A stretch of DNA of 64,000 nt, taken from the NCBI GenBank assembly GCA_902579115.1, contig CACHFP010000003.1, positions 37,001 through 101,000 of the forward strand, written 5' to 3'. Of the stretch, positions 52,778 through 62,548 are shown one piece after another (within the stretch, counting starts at the first letter, position 1; each line of letters begins with the position of its first letter). A program made the position numbers and the translations under genes. The notes under the pieces are model-generated. The model made no database searches and was not told the origin of the DNA. It saw only the letters and a program-made list of their open reading frames with translations. This DNA comes from an uncultured Pelagibacteraceae bacterium. GTDB taxonomy: Bacteria; Pseudomonadota; Alphaproteobacteria; Pelagibacterales; Pelagibacteraceae.

Positions 52778-53596
52778 TTACACATTTTCAAAACTACTTT
52801 TTTTTATTTTTTCAAAATGTTTTGTGAATTCTTTCCATCTTTTATCGTATTGATGAATCACTAAGTATGGATTGCCTAAAGTGTTTAATAATCTCGAATC
52901 TTTATCAAAATTTATCTTATTTAAGTAAAAAACTGTAGCTATAGGTCCATCAAAATTATTATAAAATTTACAATCATTAATAATTTTATTGTGAACTAGG
53001 TAATTAGCATGTCCTTGATCGCACCCTCTTCCTTCAGGATCGGTCCTAAATGTTAGCAAATATTTGAGTCGTTTTTTGTATTTAAATTTAGAAATATTCT
53101 TGACCATTAAATTGAGGTACTCTTTTATTTTTTTTTGTGATCCTAATACAGTACCAGAACATAAAATAGTTTTATCAGCAATTTTTTCAAATTCATTTTT
53201 ACCATATGTTTTAATCAACCAATTTGAATTATAAGGACAATCTTTGATTTTAAAATCTTCTAAAAAAAAATTGATGCTTCCACTGTAATCATATTGAAAA
53301 GGATCATTTTGAAAATAAATATCTCTGCTATCACAAAGTAAAATATTTTCAAAATTTTTTTTATCTAATAAATCAGTATAAATCTTATACCTTTGAAATT
53401 GAATATCTTTTTTATTAATTGATGTTTTTATTACATCACAATTAAATTTTTTTATTGCATACTCAATAAAATTATCTTTTTTATCAATTATTATATAAAC
53501 CTTGTCGTGGTAGTATTTTCTTAAACTTCGAATAAATAACTCTATTTGTTTAAAATCATAACCAACTGCAGCTGTTAAAACCAAATTATTTGCCAT
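52778..53596 (-). CDS. Putative GT-A-type glycosyltransferase
   Basis: A 272-residue protein. ILLCDSRDIYFQNDPF near residue 90 contains a DxRD metal-like motif after a hydrophobic strand, CSGTVLGSQKKI near residue 146 and GCDQGHANYLVH near residue 190 resemble catalytic parts of nucleotide-diphospho-sugar transferases, and IHQYDKRW is a late conserved segment. No signal or membrane segment. It is last in the cluster behind galE, which would supply UDP-galactose-type donors. Donor and acceptor unknown. Confidence 0.6.
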   Translation of the reverse strand: MANNLVLTAAVGYDFKQIELFIRSLRKYYHDKVYIIIDKKDNFIEYAIKKFNCDVIKTSINKKDIQFQRYKIYTDLLDKKNFENILLCDSRDIYFQNDPFQYDYSGSINFFLEDFKIKDCPYNSNWLIKTYGKNEFEKIADKTILCSGTVLGSQKKIKEYLNLMVKNISKFKYKKRLKYLLTFRTDPEGRGCDQGHANYLVHNKIINDCKFYNNFDGPIATVFYLNKINFDKDSRLLNTLGNPYLVIHQYDKRWKEFTKHFEKIKKSSFENV

Positions 53597-53608
53597 AAAA
53601 CTTTTTTA

Positions 53609-54583
53609 TTATTTCAATTTTTTTTCCCAATCTAAAGCTGTGGTTAAGATATAATTTAAGTTATTGAACTTTGGTTTCCAATTAAATTTTTTTTTAAATT
53701 TATCAGCATTAGCTATTGATATTGGAATATCGTTCTCTCTTCTTGGCCCGATGTCAACTTTTAATTTTTTTGTCAAAATTTTTTCCATTTCCTTTATAAC
53801 CTCTTTGACAGAGTAGCCACTGCCATACCCACAGTTATAAACATCCGAAAATGTTTCTTTTAGCATAAATTTTGCCACCACATAATGCATATCAGCAATA
53901 TCAGAAACGTGTATAAAATCTCTAATAGCGGTTCCATCTTTTGTTTTATAATCGTTTCCATTGATAGTTATTTTATCCCTTTTATTCGTCGCTACTTCGC
54001 ATAAAACTTTGACTAAGTTTGAGGAATTTTTGGAAATTAAACCACTCCTATTTTTAATATCAGCTCCAGCCACATTAAAATATCTTAAAATTATATATGA
54101 TATTTTTTTTTCTTTAGCTTTTTGAATTAAATATTCCTCAATTTTTAGTTTTGATTTTGCATATGGATTCATAGGTTTTAGATTTTCAGTCTCCTTGATA
54201 TAGCTAGAGTTATTATCACCATAAACACTTGCAGTTGAAGAAAATATGATATTTTTTATTTTATTATTTATACAGCTTTCAAAAAAAATTTTAGACTTTT
54301 CAAAATTGTTATAATCATATTTATCTGGGTATCTAATAGACTCGTCTACCCTAGTTAGCCCAGCAAAGTGGATTACTAAATTAAAATTATTATCACTTAT
54401 TATTTTTTGAATTAATTTTTGATCTGCAATATCACATTTATAATATTTAGCTTTATTAGGAATCAATTTTTTGTCACCAGTTGTTAAATTGTCGATTATT
54501 GAAACAGAATTTCCCTTTTCAATAAGAGATAAAGCAGTGTGACTTCCTATATACCCAGCTCCACCAGTAAGCAAAATATTCAT
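53609..54583 (-). CDS. galE: UDP-glucose 4-epimerase
   Basis: From the ATG at 54583 (TAATG overlap with the previous gene) the protein has about 324 residues. LLTGGAGYIGSHTAL is the NAD-binding motif, FSSTASVYGD and NPYAKSKL hold the catalytic Ser and YxxxK, and NVAGAD, IRDFIHVSDIA follow the GalE pattern. It interconverts UDP-Glc/UDP-Gal (or the N-acetyl forms). It probably feeds the two glycosyltransferases beside it. Confidence 0.92.
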   Translation of the reverse strand: MNILLTGGAGYIGSHTALSLIEKGNSVSIIDNLTTGDKKLIPNKAKYYKCDIADQKLIQKIISDNNFNLVIHFAGLTRVDESIRYPDKYDYNNFEKSKIFFESCINNKIKNIIFSSTASVYGDNNSSYIKETENLKPMNPYAKSKLKIEEYLIQKAKEKKISYIILRYFNVAGADIKNRSGLISKNSSNLVKVLCEVATNKRDKITINGNDYKTKDGTAIRDFIHVSDIADMHYVVAKFMLKETFSDVYNCGYGSGYSVKEVIKEMEKILTKKLKVDIGPRRENDIPISIANADKFKKKFNWKPKFNNLNYILTTALDWEKKLK

Positions 54584-55386
54584 TAGGCTATCCAATCTTT
54601 AAGATTTTTTTGATTCTTTATTATATATTCTGGAAATGAACTATCTATATCGATTTTTTTTAGTTCAAAACCTCTATTATAAATATCTTTATAATTTACT
54701 ATTTTTTTTTTTATTTTTTCCTCGTTTGTATTTTCTTCGGTATTAAACTCTCCGTGAGAATATGATTTAATTTTTTTAATAATATCCTCAGGAGTTTGTA
54801 AAAAAGAAAAATGCCAACCCCCTTTAATAATTTGTAAATTAAATTTATCTATTCTCCAAAAAGAATAATCTTTAAACTTCATATCTCTTAATACTTGGGG
54901 TTTTGGAAAATTTTTTTTTAAACAAATTTTAGATCCTATCCAATTACTCTCTTCTAAATTTTGTAAGTTTAATTTATACATAAACATTGTCTGAGAGAAA
55001 GCAGTAAATTTAGTGGTGAATTTGATTTGATTTAGTTTTTTTAAATCAGGAATTTCGTCTGAGTCAGATAATACTACCAAATCATTATCATTCGCTTTTT
55101 CAAGACCAAGAGAGATAGTATTTCTTTGATGTTGTTCAATTAATGACTCACCCCCAGTATGTTTTGAGAAATTTTTCTCTTTCTCGTAGTTTGCAACAAT
55201 ATAAATAATTTTCCTTTCAAACTTTTTGAAATTTTTTATATTAAAATTAAGTTTCTTTTCTTGACCCTGGTGAGTTTTTGTAGATTCACATACCACAAAG
55301 TAATCAACTTGTTTGTCTAATATATTAAGCCTTAAATCAACAACATGATCTTCATTAAAATATTGAAAGCAATCGTAAATAGCCAT
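54583..55386 (-). CDS. Family 17 glycosyltransferase-like protein
   Basis: A 267-residue protein. The opening AIYDCFQYFNEDHVVDLRLN, VDYFVVCESTKTHQG and VVLSDSDEIPD near residue 107 are the pattern of GT17 (beta-1,4-GlcNAc transferase-like) proteins that are common in bacterial surface-glycan loci, and GGWHFSFL near residue 190 is the conserved C-terminal block. It probably adds an amino sugar or hexose. Joined at both ends by one-base overlaps. Confidence 0.82.
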   Translation of the reverse strand: MAIYDCFQYFNEDHVVDLRLNILDKQVDYFVVCESTKTHQGQEKKLNFNIKNFKKFERKIIYIVANYEKEKNFSKHTGGESLIEQHQRNTISLGLEKANDNDLVVLSDSDEIPDLKKLNQIKFTTKFTAFSQTMFMYKLNLQNLEESNWIGSKICLKKNFPKPQVLRDMKFKDYSFWRIDKFNLQIIKGGWHFSFLQTPEDIIKKIKSYSHGEFNTEENTNEEKIKKKIVNYKDIYNRGFELKKIDIDSSFPEYIIKNQKNLKDWIA

Positions 55387-56333
55387 TAATTAAAATACAT
55401 ATCCTCAATTTTATTGAGTTCAGCAACATTTATTTTGAACTTATTTAATATGAGTTTTAATAAACTTATTTGACCAAAAATTAATAATAGGGATAGAAAT
55501 TTCTCTTTTGAATTCATAATGAGATTTTTTCCTTTTTCATTATTAAAATTTGGAATAAAAATCATATCTAATTCAGCCGGCACTCTAGTTTTATGTTTTC
55601 CTATTCCTTTCCAATCAATAACAACATAATTTAATTTGTAAATATAATCTATAAGTTCATTCCAGTTCGGAACTTTTTTGTACATTGAGAATAAGTGTGA
55701 TTCTAATTTAATTAAAAGGGGTTGATATTTACCCATTCCTTTAAGTATTTCTAGCTCAGCCCCTTGCGCGTCTACTTTAAGATAGTCTAAATGACTAATA
55801 TTAAGTTTAGATAATGAATTTTCGAGAGTATCGCATTCGATGTCAACACTTTTAGTAATTTTAAAGTTTTTTCTTTCATCATCAGTAAGGCTATGCAGAT
55901 CAAATAAATCTTCATCTGGGTAAAACATTGAGGAGCTTCCAAGTCTATTTTCTAAAAGAAATAATTTTTTTATTTCCTTTTTGCTCCAAAGTCCTTTATT
56001 AATTAAATATTTTGTTTCACTAAGTTTTTTAGCTTCCGACTCAATCGGTTCTACTAAAATGTTTTCAAAAAATAACTCATATTTTTTAGAAAAATGATTG
56101 TCAGAATTAAAACCACCTTGCGCTCCAACATCTAAAGCTAATATTTTTTTGTCTAATAAAATTTTTTTGATTATTGAGGTAAAATCTTGAAGATTATTAC
56201 TAAAATAACTTTTTTCGTGTAAATAATTAATTGTACGTCTGTTTAATTTTAATTTGAGCAAAAGTTTGAAAAAAAATGGTAATATAATTTTTAATATACT
56301 TCTTGAAAATCTAAGAAATTTTTTTTTGAGCAT
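55386..56333 (-). CDS. FkbM-family methyltransferase
   Basis: A 315-residue protein. ILALDVGAQGGFNSDN near residue 70 is the SAM motif, NILVEPIESEAKKL the second, and HLDYLKVDAQGAELEILKGM near residue 185 is the hallmark of FkbM enzymes. Residues 10-28 form one hydrophobic stretch that might touch the membrane. The family methylates hydroxyls on sugars and other small molecules. It lies in the second glycan cluster. Confidence 0.85.
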   Translation of the reverse strand: MLKKKFLRFSRSILKIILPFFFKLLLKLKLNRRTINYLHEKSYFSNNLQDFTSIIKKILLDKKILALDVGAQGGFNSDNHFSKKYELFFENILVEPIESEAKKLSETKYLINKGLWSKKEIKKLFLLENRLGSSSMFYPDEDLFDLHSLTDDERKNFKITKSVDIECDTLENSLSKLNISHLDYLKVDAQGAELEILKGMGKYQPLLIKLESHLFSMYKKVPNWNELIDYIYKLNYVVIDWKGIGKHKTRVPAELDMIFIPNFNNEKGKNLIMNSKEKFLSLLLIFGQISLLKLILNKFKINVAELNKIEDMYFN

Positions 56334-56346
56334 AAATAGATTAAAA

Positions 56347-57060
56347 CTATTTTTTTGTAAATGTAGTAAGTCCTATTTTTTTTCCATCAATAATAGAAGA
56401 AGAGCAGTGTAAGTTTGTTCTATCAAAAATAAGCATAGATCCGACCTCCCATGTATAAATTAGCTCAACCTCAAGACCAATCAAGTTTTCAATTTTTTCG
56501 TGTTTAAGATATTTTTTATGCGTTTCTTCATCAAAAGGTTTATTACCATATTTCCCTATGTGCTCGGATGATCTTATATTTTGCCCATATTTTAAATTTT
56601 TTTTTTCAAGTTCATTTTTGTCAGTGGTAAAATTAGTTGATTTTCCATAATATCTATTTTTGAAAATTATAGTACTTCCCTTTGGAGTTAAGGGTATTAA
56701 AGATTGTTTGTATATTAAATCATCAAAATTAAATCCACCGTCTATATGTAATCCTATAGGGTTATAGCTTTCTTGAAATAAACCCAGTATATCGTTTCCA
56801 TTCTCTGTTTTTAGATTATCATATTTGAAATCGCCAATTTCATTTTTAAGTCGATCATAAAATATTTTTTCTAATTCGTGTCCAAATTCAGATAACCATC
56901 TTTTTTTTATAACATTCTGCTTTTTATTATGGACTGTTACTGGCAATTCATTATATAGATTTAAGAACTTCTCAATTTCTTGTTCGCTGAAAATATTTTT
57001 AAGCACTTTAGGTTTGCCCTCATTACTTTTAATCTTTTCTATTTGTTTATGCATTGTCAC
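56347..57060 (-). CDS. Putative 2-oxoglutarate/Fe(II) oxygenase
   Basis: A 237-residue protein. IGLHIDGGFNFDD near residue 118 supplies an HxD metal pair, and GSMLIFDRTNLHCSS near residue 213 the distal His; an Lys or Arg for the 2-oxoglutarate carboxylate would lie shortly after it (GKKIGLTTF). This fits the double-stranded beta-helix oxygenases. It may hydroxylate a sugar, a lipid or a protein bound for export. It overlaps the ABC permease gene by 4 bp and precedes FkbM. Confidence 0.65.
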   Translation of the reverse strand: MTMHKQIEKIKSNEGKPKVLKNIFSEQEIEKFLNLYNELPVTVHNKKQNVIKKRWLSEFGHELEKIFYDRLKNEIGDFKYDNLKTENGNDILGLFQESYNPIGLHIDGGFNFDDLIYKQSLIPLTPKGSTIIFKNRYYGKSTNFTTDKNELEKKNLKYGQNIRSSEHIGKYGNKPFDEETHKKYLKHEKIENLIGLEVELIYTWEVGSMLIFDRTNLHCSSSIIDGKKIGLTTFTKK

Positions 57061-57848
57061 TCACCCATGTTAATTAAGGTTCCTCTTTTTTTTGCTCCAA
57101 AATAAGAGATATAAAAAATCAAGACACCAAAAATAAAATATATCAATGATATAGATATTGACTTTAAGATATTAAAGTAATTCACAGTATTATTCATTAA
57201 AATACTCCTCATTTCCTCAAAAATATGAACCAGCGGAAGTCCTTTTGCAATTATTTGGAGTGATTGAGGTAATATTTCGATTGGGTAATAAATGCAACCT
57301 AAAGGAGCCAGAAAAAATAAACTTGCCCAAGCAATATTTTCAAAAGAAGGCCCGTACCTTAATAACCCTGAGGTCACAAGTAGCCCCAAAGTTACTCCAA
57401 ATAAATACAATGCAAGTAGTAAAAAAATCAAAGGAACGCCAAGACTCAGAACTGAAACTCCAAATAGAGGAATTGCAATCAATACAGCAGGCACTAAACC
57501 AATTAATGTCCTTAAAATAGCAGTTAATGTTAGCGCAGCAATTATTTCCCTGATTCTAATTGGAGCTATAAATAGATTCGTAAAGTTTCTACTCCATATT
57601 TCTTCTAAAAACATCATATTGAAGCTTATACTTGCTCTAAATAAAAAATCATACAAGATTGCTGCTGTTAAAATTATTCCCACGGTGTTACTATAGTATT
57701 CCGAATTTAATGTAAAAAATTTTGATATAAATCCCCACAAAAAAATTTGAACTGTTGGCCAATAAATAAGGTCTAGAACTCTAGGGAAAGAGTTCATTAT
57801 TAAATATAGGTGTCTTAAACCTAAAGCGTAAATTTTATTAAAGTTCAT
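57057..57848 (-). CDS. ABC-2 type transporter permease
   Basis: A 263-residue protein with about six transmembrane helices. FPRVLDLIYWPTVQIFLWG at the N-terminus is the ABC-2 pattern and IAWASLFFLAPLGCIYYPIEILP near residue 175 the conserved late block. It pairs with the ATPase gene it overlaps by 11 bp. The substrate cannot be told; the glycan genes downstream in the same operon suggest export of a surface component, but drug or lipid export is equally possible. Confidence 0.88.
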   Translation of the reverse strand: MNFNKIYALGLRHLYLIMNSFPRVLDLIYWPTVQIFLWGFISKFFTLNSEYYSNTVGIILTAAILYDFLFRASISFNMMFLEEIWSRNFTNLFIAPIRIREIIAALTLTAILRTLIGLVPAVLIAIPLFGVSVLSLGVPLIFLLLALYLFGVTLGLLVTSGLLRYGPSFENIAWASLFFLAPLGCIYYPIEILPQSLQIIAKGLPLVHIFEEMRSILMNNTVNYFNILKSISISLIYFIFGVLIFYISYFGAKKRGTLINMGE

Positions 57849-58569
57849 CTTTACTTCTCGCCAGTTTTAAAAAAGTTTCTTCTAAGTTATTTCTTCCATG
57901 TTTTTTAATTAATTCGATGCAGGTGCCTCTGTCTATAATTTTACCTTTTTTCATCATCACAATAGTGTCGCAAAGTCTTTCAACCTCACTCATATTATGT
58001 GAAGCTAATATGATTGTAACTTTATTGTTTGATTTATAATCTTGTATATAGCTTCTTATGAAATCACCTATATCTGGGTCTAAGCTTGCTGTTGGCTCAT
58101 CTAAAAGTAATATCTCTGGTTTATTAATTAAAGATTTTGCTAATGAAACTCTATTTTTTTGACCAGAAGAAAGTTCCCCAGTTTTTCTTTCGAAAAAATT
58201 TTTTATGTCTAATTCACTCGAGATATCATTTATTCTCTCATCCAAATTTTGTATTCCATATAACCTACCGTAGATCTCTAGATTTTGTTTAACTGTTAGT
58301 TTTTTTGGTAATTCAACATAAGGTGAAGCAAAATTAAATCTTTTTAAAATTTCATCTCTTCTAAATAAATTTATATTTTTATTTTCTATTAAAATCTCAC
58401 CTAATGAAGGAGTAACTAGACCTAGTATCATACCAATGGTTGTTGTTTTTCCACAACCGTTTGGACCAAGTAAACCCAGAGTTTTATTCTTTTCGATAAC
58501 AAAGTTGATATCATTAACTGCTAAAAAATCGTTATAAGTTTTTGTTAGTTTTTTAATTTCAATAAACAT
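57838..58569 (-). CDS. ABC transporter ATP-binding protein
   Basis: A 243-residue ATPase. Walker A is GPNGCGKTT, the Q-loop follows in FNFASPYVELP, the signature is LSSGQKNR, Walker B is ILLLDEPTASLDP and the switch His is in ILASHNMSE. It belongs to the ABC-2 exporter group and drives the neighbouring permease. Its start overlaps the stop of the Sua5-type gene by one base. Confidence 0.94.
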   Translation of the reverse strand: MFIEIKKLTKTYNDFLAVNDINFVIEKNKTLGLLGPNGCGKTTTIGMILGLVTPSLGEILIENKNINLFRRDEILKRFNFASPYVELPKKLTVKQNLEIYGRLYGIQNLDERINDISSELDIKNFFERKTGELSSGQKNRVSLAKSLINKPEILLLDEPTASLDPDIGDFIRSYIQDYKSNNKVTIILASHNMSEVERLCDTIVMMKKGKIIDRGTCIELIKKHGRNNLEETFLKLARSKDEL

Positions 58570-59516
58570 TATTTTGAAGCTCTTGATAAACGATCATTTA
58601 TTGCTAAACCTAAATCTTTATTTGGAATTTTTTCAACAAAAATTCTTTTATATCCTTTATTTTTAATTTTTCTCATAATTTTATATAAATTAGAGCCAGC
58701 TTCTTTCAAGTCTGCATTTTTGCTTAAATTAAAATAATGTTTATTTTTTTTATATTTTTTTCCAAAGACAATAAAGGCATCTTCTTGGTTTTTGGGTTTT
58801 CGACCCATTATGATTGGAATTCCTGGAGAATAATGCTTTTTAAGCATTCCAGGTGATTTAATTTTAGATTTTTTTTTAGAAAGATTTACCCCTAAAACTT
58901 TTTTAATTTCAACTGAACTTACTAAACCTGGTCTTAATATTTTTGGATAACCAGTTAAATCAACTACAGTGGACTCAATGCCTATTTTTGATTTTCCGCC
59001 ATCAATTATAATTTTTAAATTATTTTGAAAATCTTCAAGCACATCTAAAGCTTGAACTGGACTTAATCTTGAAGAAAGATTTGCACTAGGCATTGCTAGT
59101 GGAAAGTTAATTGATTTAAGTATCAATTTTGTTGCCTTATGTTTTGGAAATCTTATTGCAACTGTATTTAAATTTGCCGTTACTAATGGATTTAGTTTAG
59201 AATTTACAGCTTTTTTAAGAACAAATGTGAGCGGTCCAGGACAGAATTTTTTATAAAGCTTAAAAAAATTTTTATTAAGCAATACATCTCTTTGTGCATC
59301 ATTTAAGTTACAGTAGTGCACAATTAATGGATTTCTTTTTGGCCTTTTTTTTAATTTAAAGATTTTTTTGACAGCATGATTTGAGTAAGCATTTCCAGCT
59401 AAACCATAAACCGTTTCGGTTGGTAAACCTACTAAATTACCTTGTTTAAGAGATTTTACAGTTTTTTTTAGCGTCTTTTTGCTAAAAGAGTAAATATTTG
59501 AATAGATGTTTTTCAT
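58569..59516 (-). CDS. L-threonylcarbamoyladenylate synthase (Sua5/TsaC)
   Basis: A 315-residue Sua5-type enzyme: a YrdC/TsaC domain (about 10-195, with LPTETVYGLAGNA, KRPKRNPLIVH and MPSANLSSRLSP) and a C-terminal Sua5 domain with SPGMLKKHYSPGIP. It makes the threonylcarbamoyl-AMP used for t6A at position 37 of ANN-decoding tRNAs. First gene of the operon with the ABC exporter and second glycan cluster. Confidence 0.93.
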   Translation of the reverse strand: MKNIYSNIYSFSKKTLKKTVKSLKQGNLVGLPTETVYGLAGNAYSNHAVKKIFKLKKRPKRNPLIVHYCNLNDAQRDVLLNKNFFKLYKKFCPGPLTFVLKKAVNSKLNPLVTANLNTVAIRFPKHKATKLILKSINFPLAMPSANLSSRLSPVQALDVLEDFQNNLKIIIDGGKSKIGIESTVVDLTGYPKILRPGLVSSVEIKKVLGVNLSKKKSKIKSPGMLKKHYSPGIPIIMGRKPKNQEDAFIVFGKKYKKNKHYFNLSKNADLKEAGSNLYKIMRKIKNKGYKRIFVEKIPNKDLGLAINDRLSRASK

Positions 59517-59537
59517 AATGTAAATATTATTTAGTTT

Positions 59538-59741
59538 ATGAAAATCGAAAATATTCCAGCTGATATTAAAAGTAAATCATTAAAAGAGGCTAGAAGTGAA
59601 ATTAATGAGATTTTAGTGAAGTTAGAAAGTCAAAATTTAGATTTTGCTAATGCTGAAGAGGTATACAAAAGACTTATTTATCTTAATAAACATGTAGAAA
59701 GCCTTTTCAAAAAGAAATCCAGGGAGATATTAGAAAAATAA
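59538..59741 (+). CDS. xseB: Exodeoxyribonuclease VII small subunit
   Basis: A 67-residue helical protein: SLKEARSEINEILVKLESQNLDFANAEEVYKR matches XseB, where a helical hairpin binds the large subunit. It is followed by ispA and dxs, the conserved alphaproteobacterial and gammaproteobacterial order. xseA is not in the window. Confidence 0.82.
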   Translation: MKIENIPADIKSKSLKEARSEINEILVKLESQNLDFANAEEVYKRLIYLNKHVESLFKKKSREILEK

Positions 59742-59753
59742 AATTCCAAACAT

Positions 59754-60629
59754 ATGATTAAAATTAAATTAAATAAAAATGCTAAAAAAATTGATGAATT
59801 TTTAATTAATTTTTTACAAAAACAAAAATATTCTTTGCTAGTCAAACCTATGAAATACGGAGTAATTTCAGGCGGAAAAAAAATTAGATCTACAATAATT
59901 TTAGAAGCAGGTAAATTATTTAAAGTTAAAGAAAAGAAATTAATTAGTGTTTGTGCTGCAGTTGAATGTATTCATTCATATTCACTAATTCATGATGACC
60001 TTCCTTGTATGGACAATGATTCTATAAGAAGAGGCAAACCCTCCACACATAAAAAATTTGGTGAGGCAACGGCAGTGTTAGCGGGTAATTCACTATTAAC
60101 TCTAGCTTTCGAAATAATCTCTGATGAAAAAAATTTAATTTCTCTTAAACAAAAAAATGAAATTTCAAGACTACTAGCTCATTTCTCTGGACACACAGGT
60201 ATTGCTGGAGGGCAAGAACTAGATCTAAAATTTGAGAATAAAAGAAAAAATTTTAACCAAATTATCAATATGCAACGAAATAAAACTGGAAAATTATTTA
60301 ATTTTTGTTTTCAAACTGCAGCTATTATAGCAAATAAAAGTAAAAAAGAAAAAATTTCATTTGGAAACTTAGGAGAAGAGGTAGGCTTACTATTTCAATT
60401 ATCAGACGATTTTTTAGATATAACAGGAAATAGGAAATTAGTTGGCAAACCTATTAAAAAAGATAAAAAAAAAGGAAAATCTACATTGATAAATTTAATA
60501 GGACACGAAAAAGCATATAAGTATGCAGATAAATTAAAGAAAAAAATATTGCTAAAATTAAAAAAACATGGAAAAAATGCTAATGATTTAATTGAAATAA
60601 TTGAATTTGTACAAAGTAGAACTTTTTAA
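59754..60629 (+). CDS. ispA: Farnesyl diphosphate synthase (polyprenyl synthetase family)
   Basis: A 291-residue enzyme. [14 protein letters not shown] near residue 40, the first Asp-rich motif [20 protein letters not shown] near residue 82 and the second [11 protein letters not shown] near residue 220 are present. It condenses IPP with DMAPP and GPP. The last base overlaps the dxs start. Confidence 0.93.
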   Translation: MIKIKLNKNAKKIDEFLINFLQKQKYSLLVKPMKYGVISGGKKIRSTIILEAGKLFKVKEKKLISVCAAVECIHSYSLIHDDLPCMDNDSIRRGKPSTHKKFGEATAVLAGNSLLTLAFEIISDEKNLISLKQKNEISRLLAHFSGHTGIAGGQELDLKFENKRKNFNQIINMQRNKTGKLFNFCFQTAAIIANKSKKEKISFGNLGEEVGLLFQLSDDFLDITGNRKLVGKPIKKDKKKGKSTLINLIGHEKAYKYADKLKKKILLKLKKHGKNANDLIEIIEFVQSRTF

Positions 60630-62548
60630 TGTCAAAATTTATAAAACAAATTAATTTTCCATCTGATTTAAAGAATTTTAAAAAGGAAAATCTTAAGGAA
60701 ATTTCTAATGAATTGAGAGATGAACTTATCGATGTAGTATCGGAAACTGGAGGCCATCTAGGTGCAGGTTTGGGTGTAGTAGAATTAACAGTAGCTTTAC
60801 ATTACGTGTTTGACACTCCAAAAGATAAATTGGTTTGGGATGTAAGTCATCAATGTTATCCACACAAGATTATTACTGGAAGGAGAGATCGAATAAAAAC
60901 TTTAAGAAAAGGCGGGGGCTTATCTGGATTTACAAAAAGGACTGAAAGCGAATATGATCCGTTTGGAGCCGCTCACAGCTCTACTTCTATTTCTTCAACA
61001 CTAGGGATGGCTGTGGCAAAGAAGTTAGCTAACAATAAAAATAATGTTATAGCTGTGATCGGTGATGGTGCAATGAGTGCTGGTATGGCTTATGAGGCAA
61101 TGAATAATGCAGGCGCGTTAAAATCAAAATTAATTGTAGTCTTAAATGATAACGATATGTCAATTGCAAGACCAGTAGGAGCTATGAGCAAATATCTTGC
61201 TAATCTTTTATCAGGTAAATTATATTTTAGTTTAAGAGAGACAATAAAAATGGTGATTTCAGCTTTTTCGAAGAGATTCAGCCAAAAAGCTGGAAGAGCA
61301 GAAGACATGTTAAGAAATATTGTTACAGGTGGAACATTATTTAATGAATTAGGCTTTTATTACGTTGGACCAATCGATGGACACGATGTAGAGAATTTAG
61401 TTCAAATTTTTGAGAACGTAAAAAACTCAAATCATAACGGCCCAGTTTTAATTCATGTGAGAACTCAAAAAGGTAAAGGTTATAAACCAGCAGAAGAATC
61501 CGGCGATAAATATCACGGTGTTTCAAAATTCAATATTTCAACTGGCGAACAATCGAAATCTAAATCAAACACCCCTTCTTATACTAAAGTATTTGCAGAA
61601 ACTTTAATAAAACATGCTGAGCAGGATACAAAAATAGTTGGAATTACAGGGGCTATGCCTTCGGGCACAGGACTAAACTTATTTGAAAAAAAATTTCCTG
61701 ACCGAACATTTGATGTGGGTATAGCAGAGCAACACGCAGTTACTTTTGCAGCAGGACTTGCTACTGAAGGTTACAAACCATATGCAGCTATTTATTCTAC
61801 TTTTTTACAAAGGGCTTACGACCAAGTGGTTCATGACGTTGCTTTACAATCATTACCAGTGAGATTTGCAATAGACAGAGCAGGCCTAGTCGGTGCTGAT
61901 GGACCGACACACGCTGGCGCTTTTGATATTACCTATTTATCTACTTTACCCAATTTCATAGTGATGGCAGCTAGTGATGAGTCCGAACTAGTTAAAATGA
62001 TTAATACTTCTGTACAAATTAATGATAGACCCTCCGCTTTTAGATATCCAAGAGGAAACGGAGTAGGAGTTGAATTACCTTCTATAAAACAAATCTTAGA
62101 AATTGGAAAAGCAAGAATTATTAAGGAGGGAAAAAAAGTTGCCTTATTAAATTTTGGAACTAGACTTGAGGAGTGTAAAAAGGCATCAGTAAAACTCTCG
62201 ATAAAAGGTATAGACTGTACAATAGTTGATGCTAGATTTGCAAAACCTCTAGATGAAAAACTTATAATGGAAGTAGCCACTAATCACGAAGTTCTAATTA
62301 CCATCGAAGAAGGTTCCATAGGAGGCTTCGGTTCTCATGTAATGCAATTATTATCAGATCGAGGAGTATTTGATACCGGTTTAAAATTTAGATCTATGAT
62401 TTTACCAGATATATTCATAGATCAAGATACACCAAAAAAAATGTATGAAACTGCTGGCCTAGATAGTCTTTCTATAATCAATAAAATTGAGGAAACTCTT
62501 AACTCAAATATTATTTTAGCTAAAAACAAAAATAAAGTTACAAATTAA
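60629..62548 (+). CDS. dxs: 1-deoxy-D-xylulose-5-phosphate synthase
   Basis: A 639-residue thiamine-diphosphate enzyme, first step of the MEP isoprenoid path. [46 protein letters not shown] (TPP-Mg motif), [12 protein letters not shown] and [15 protein letters not shown] are all conserved. Its stop shares TTAA (62545-62548) with the stop of the convergent aroC. Needs thiamine made with ThiD/ThiE of this window. Confidence 0.97.
   Translation: MSKFIKQINFPSDLKNFKKENLKEISNELRDELIDVVSETGGHLGAGLGVVELTVALHYVFDTPKDKLVWDVSHQCYPHKIITGRRDRIKTLRKGGGLSGFTKRTESEYDPFGAAHSSTSISSTLGMAVAKKLANNKNNVIAVIGDGAMSAGMAYEAMNNAGALKSKLIVVLNDNDMSIARPVGAMSKYLANLLSGKLYFSLRETIKMVISAFSKRFSQKAGRAEDMLRNIVTGGTLFNELGFYYVGPIDGHDVENLVQIFENVKNSNHNGPVLIHVRTQKGKGYKPAEESGDKYHGVSKFNISTGEQSKSKSNTPSYTKVFAETLIKHAEQDTKIVGITGAMPSGTGLNLFEKKFPDRTFDVGIAEQHAVTFAAGLATEGYKPYAAIYSTFLQRAYDQVVHDVALQSLPVRFAIDRAGLVGADGPTHAGAFDITYLSTLPNFIVMAASDESELVKMINTSVQINDRPSAFRYPRGNGVGVELPSIKQILEIGKARIIKEGKKVALLNFGTRLEECKKASVKLSIKGIDCTIVDARFAKPLDEKLIMEVATNHEVLITIEEGSIGGFGSHVMQLLSDRGVFDTGLKFRSMILPDIFIDQDTPKKMYETAGLDSLSIINKIEETLNSNIILAKNKNKVTN

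Larger units (their letters stand above)
52778..57060 (-). other. Second surface-glycan cluster
   Basis: Five minus-strand genes (2OG oxygenase, FkbM methyltransferase, GT17, GalE, GT-A-like) coupled by overlaps or short gaps. It is bounded on the left by tRNA-Arg and on the right by an ABC-2 exporter. It differs from the core genes on both sides in role and is likely to vary between relatives. Confidence 0.6.

Noticed and set aside
57245-57696. Plus-strand open frames opposite the ABC permease gene
   Set aside because: They have no conserved features and mirror the codon pattern of the real minus-strand gene; the same is true of other antisense frames, such as those opposite pntAA, ftsH and dxs.
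57057-58569. Capsule-type (KpsMT/Wzm-Wzt) exporter
   Set aside because: The ATPase is a short generic ABC-2 subunit without the Wzt carbohydrate-binding C-terminus, and it is coupled to a Sua5-type gene; substrate left open.
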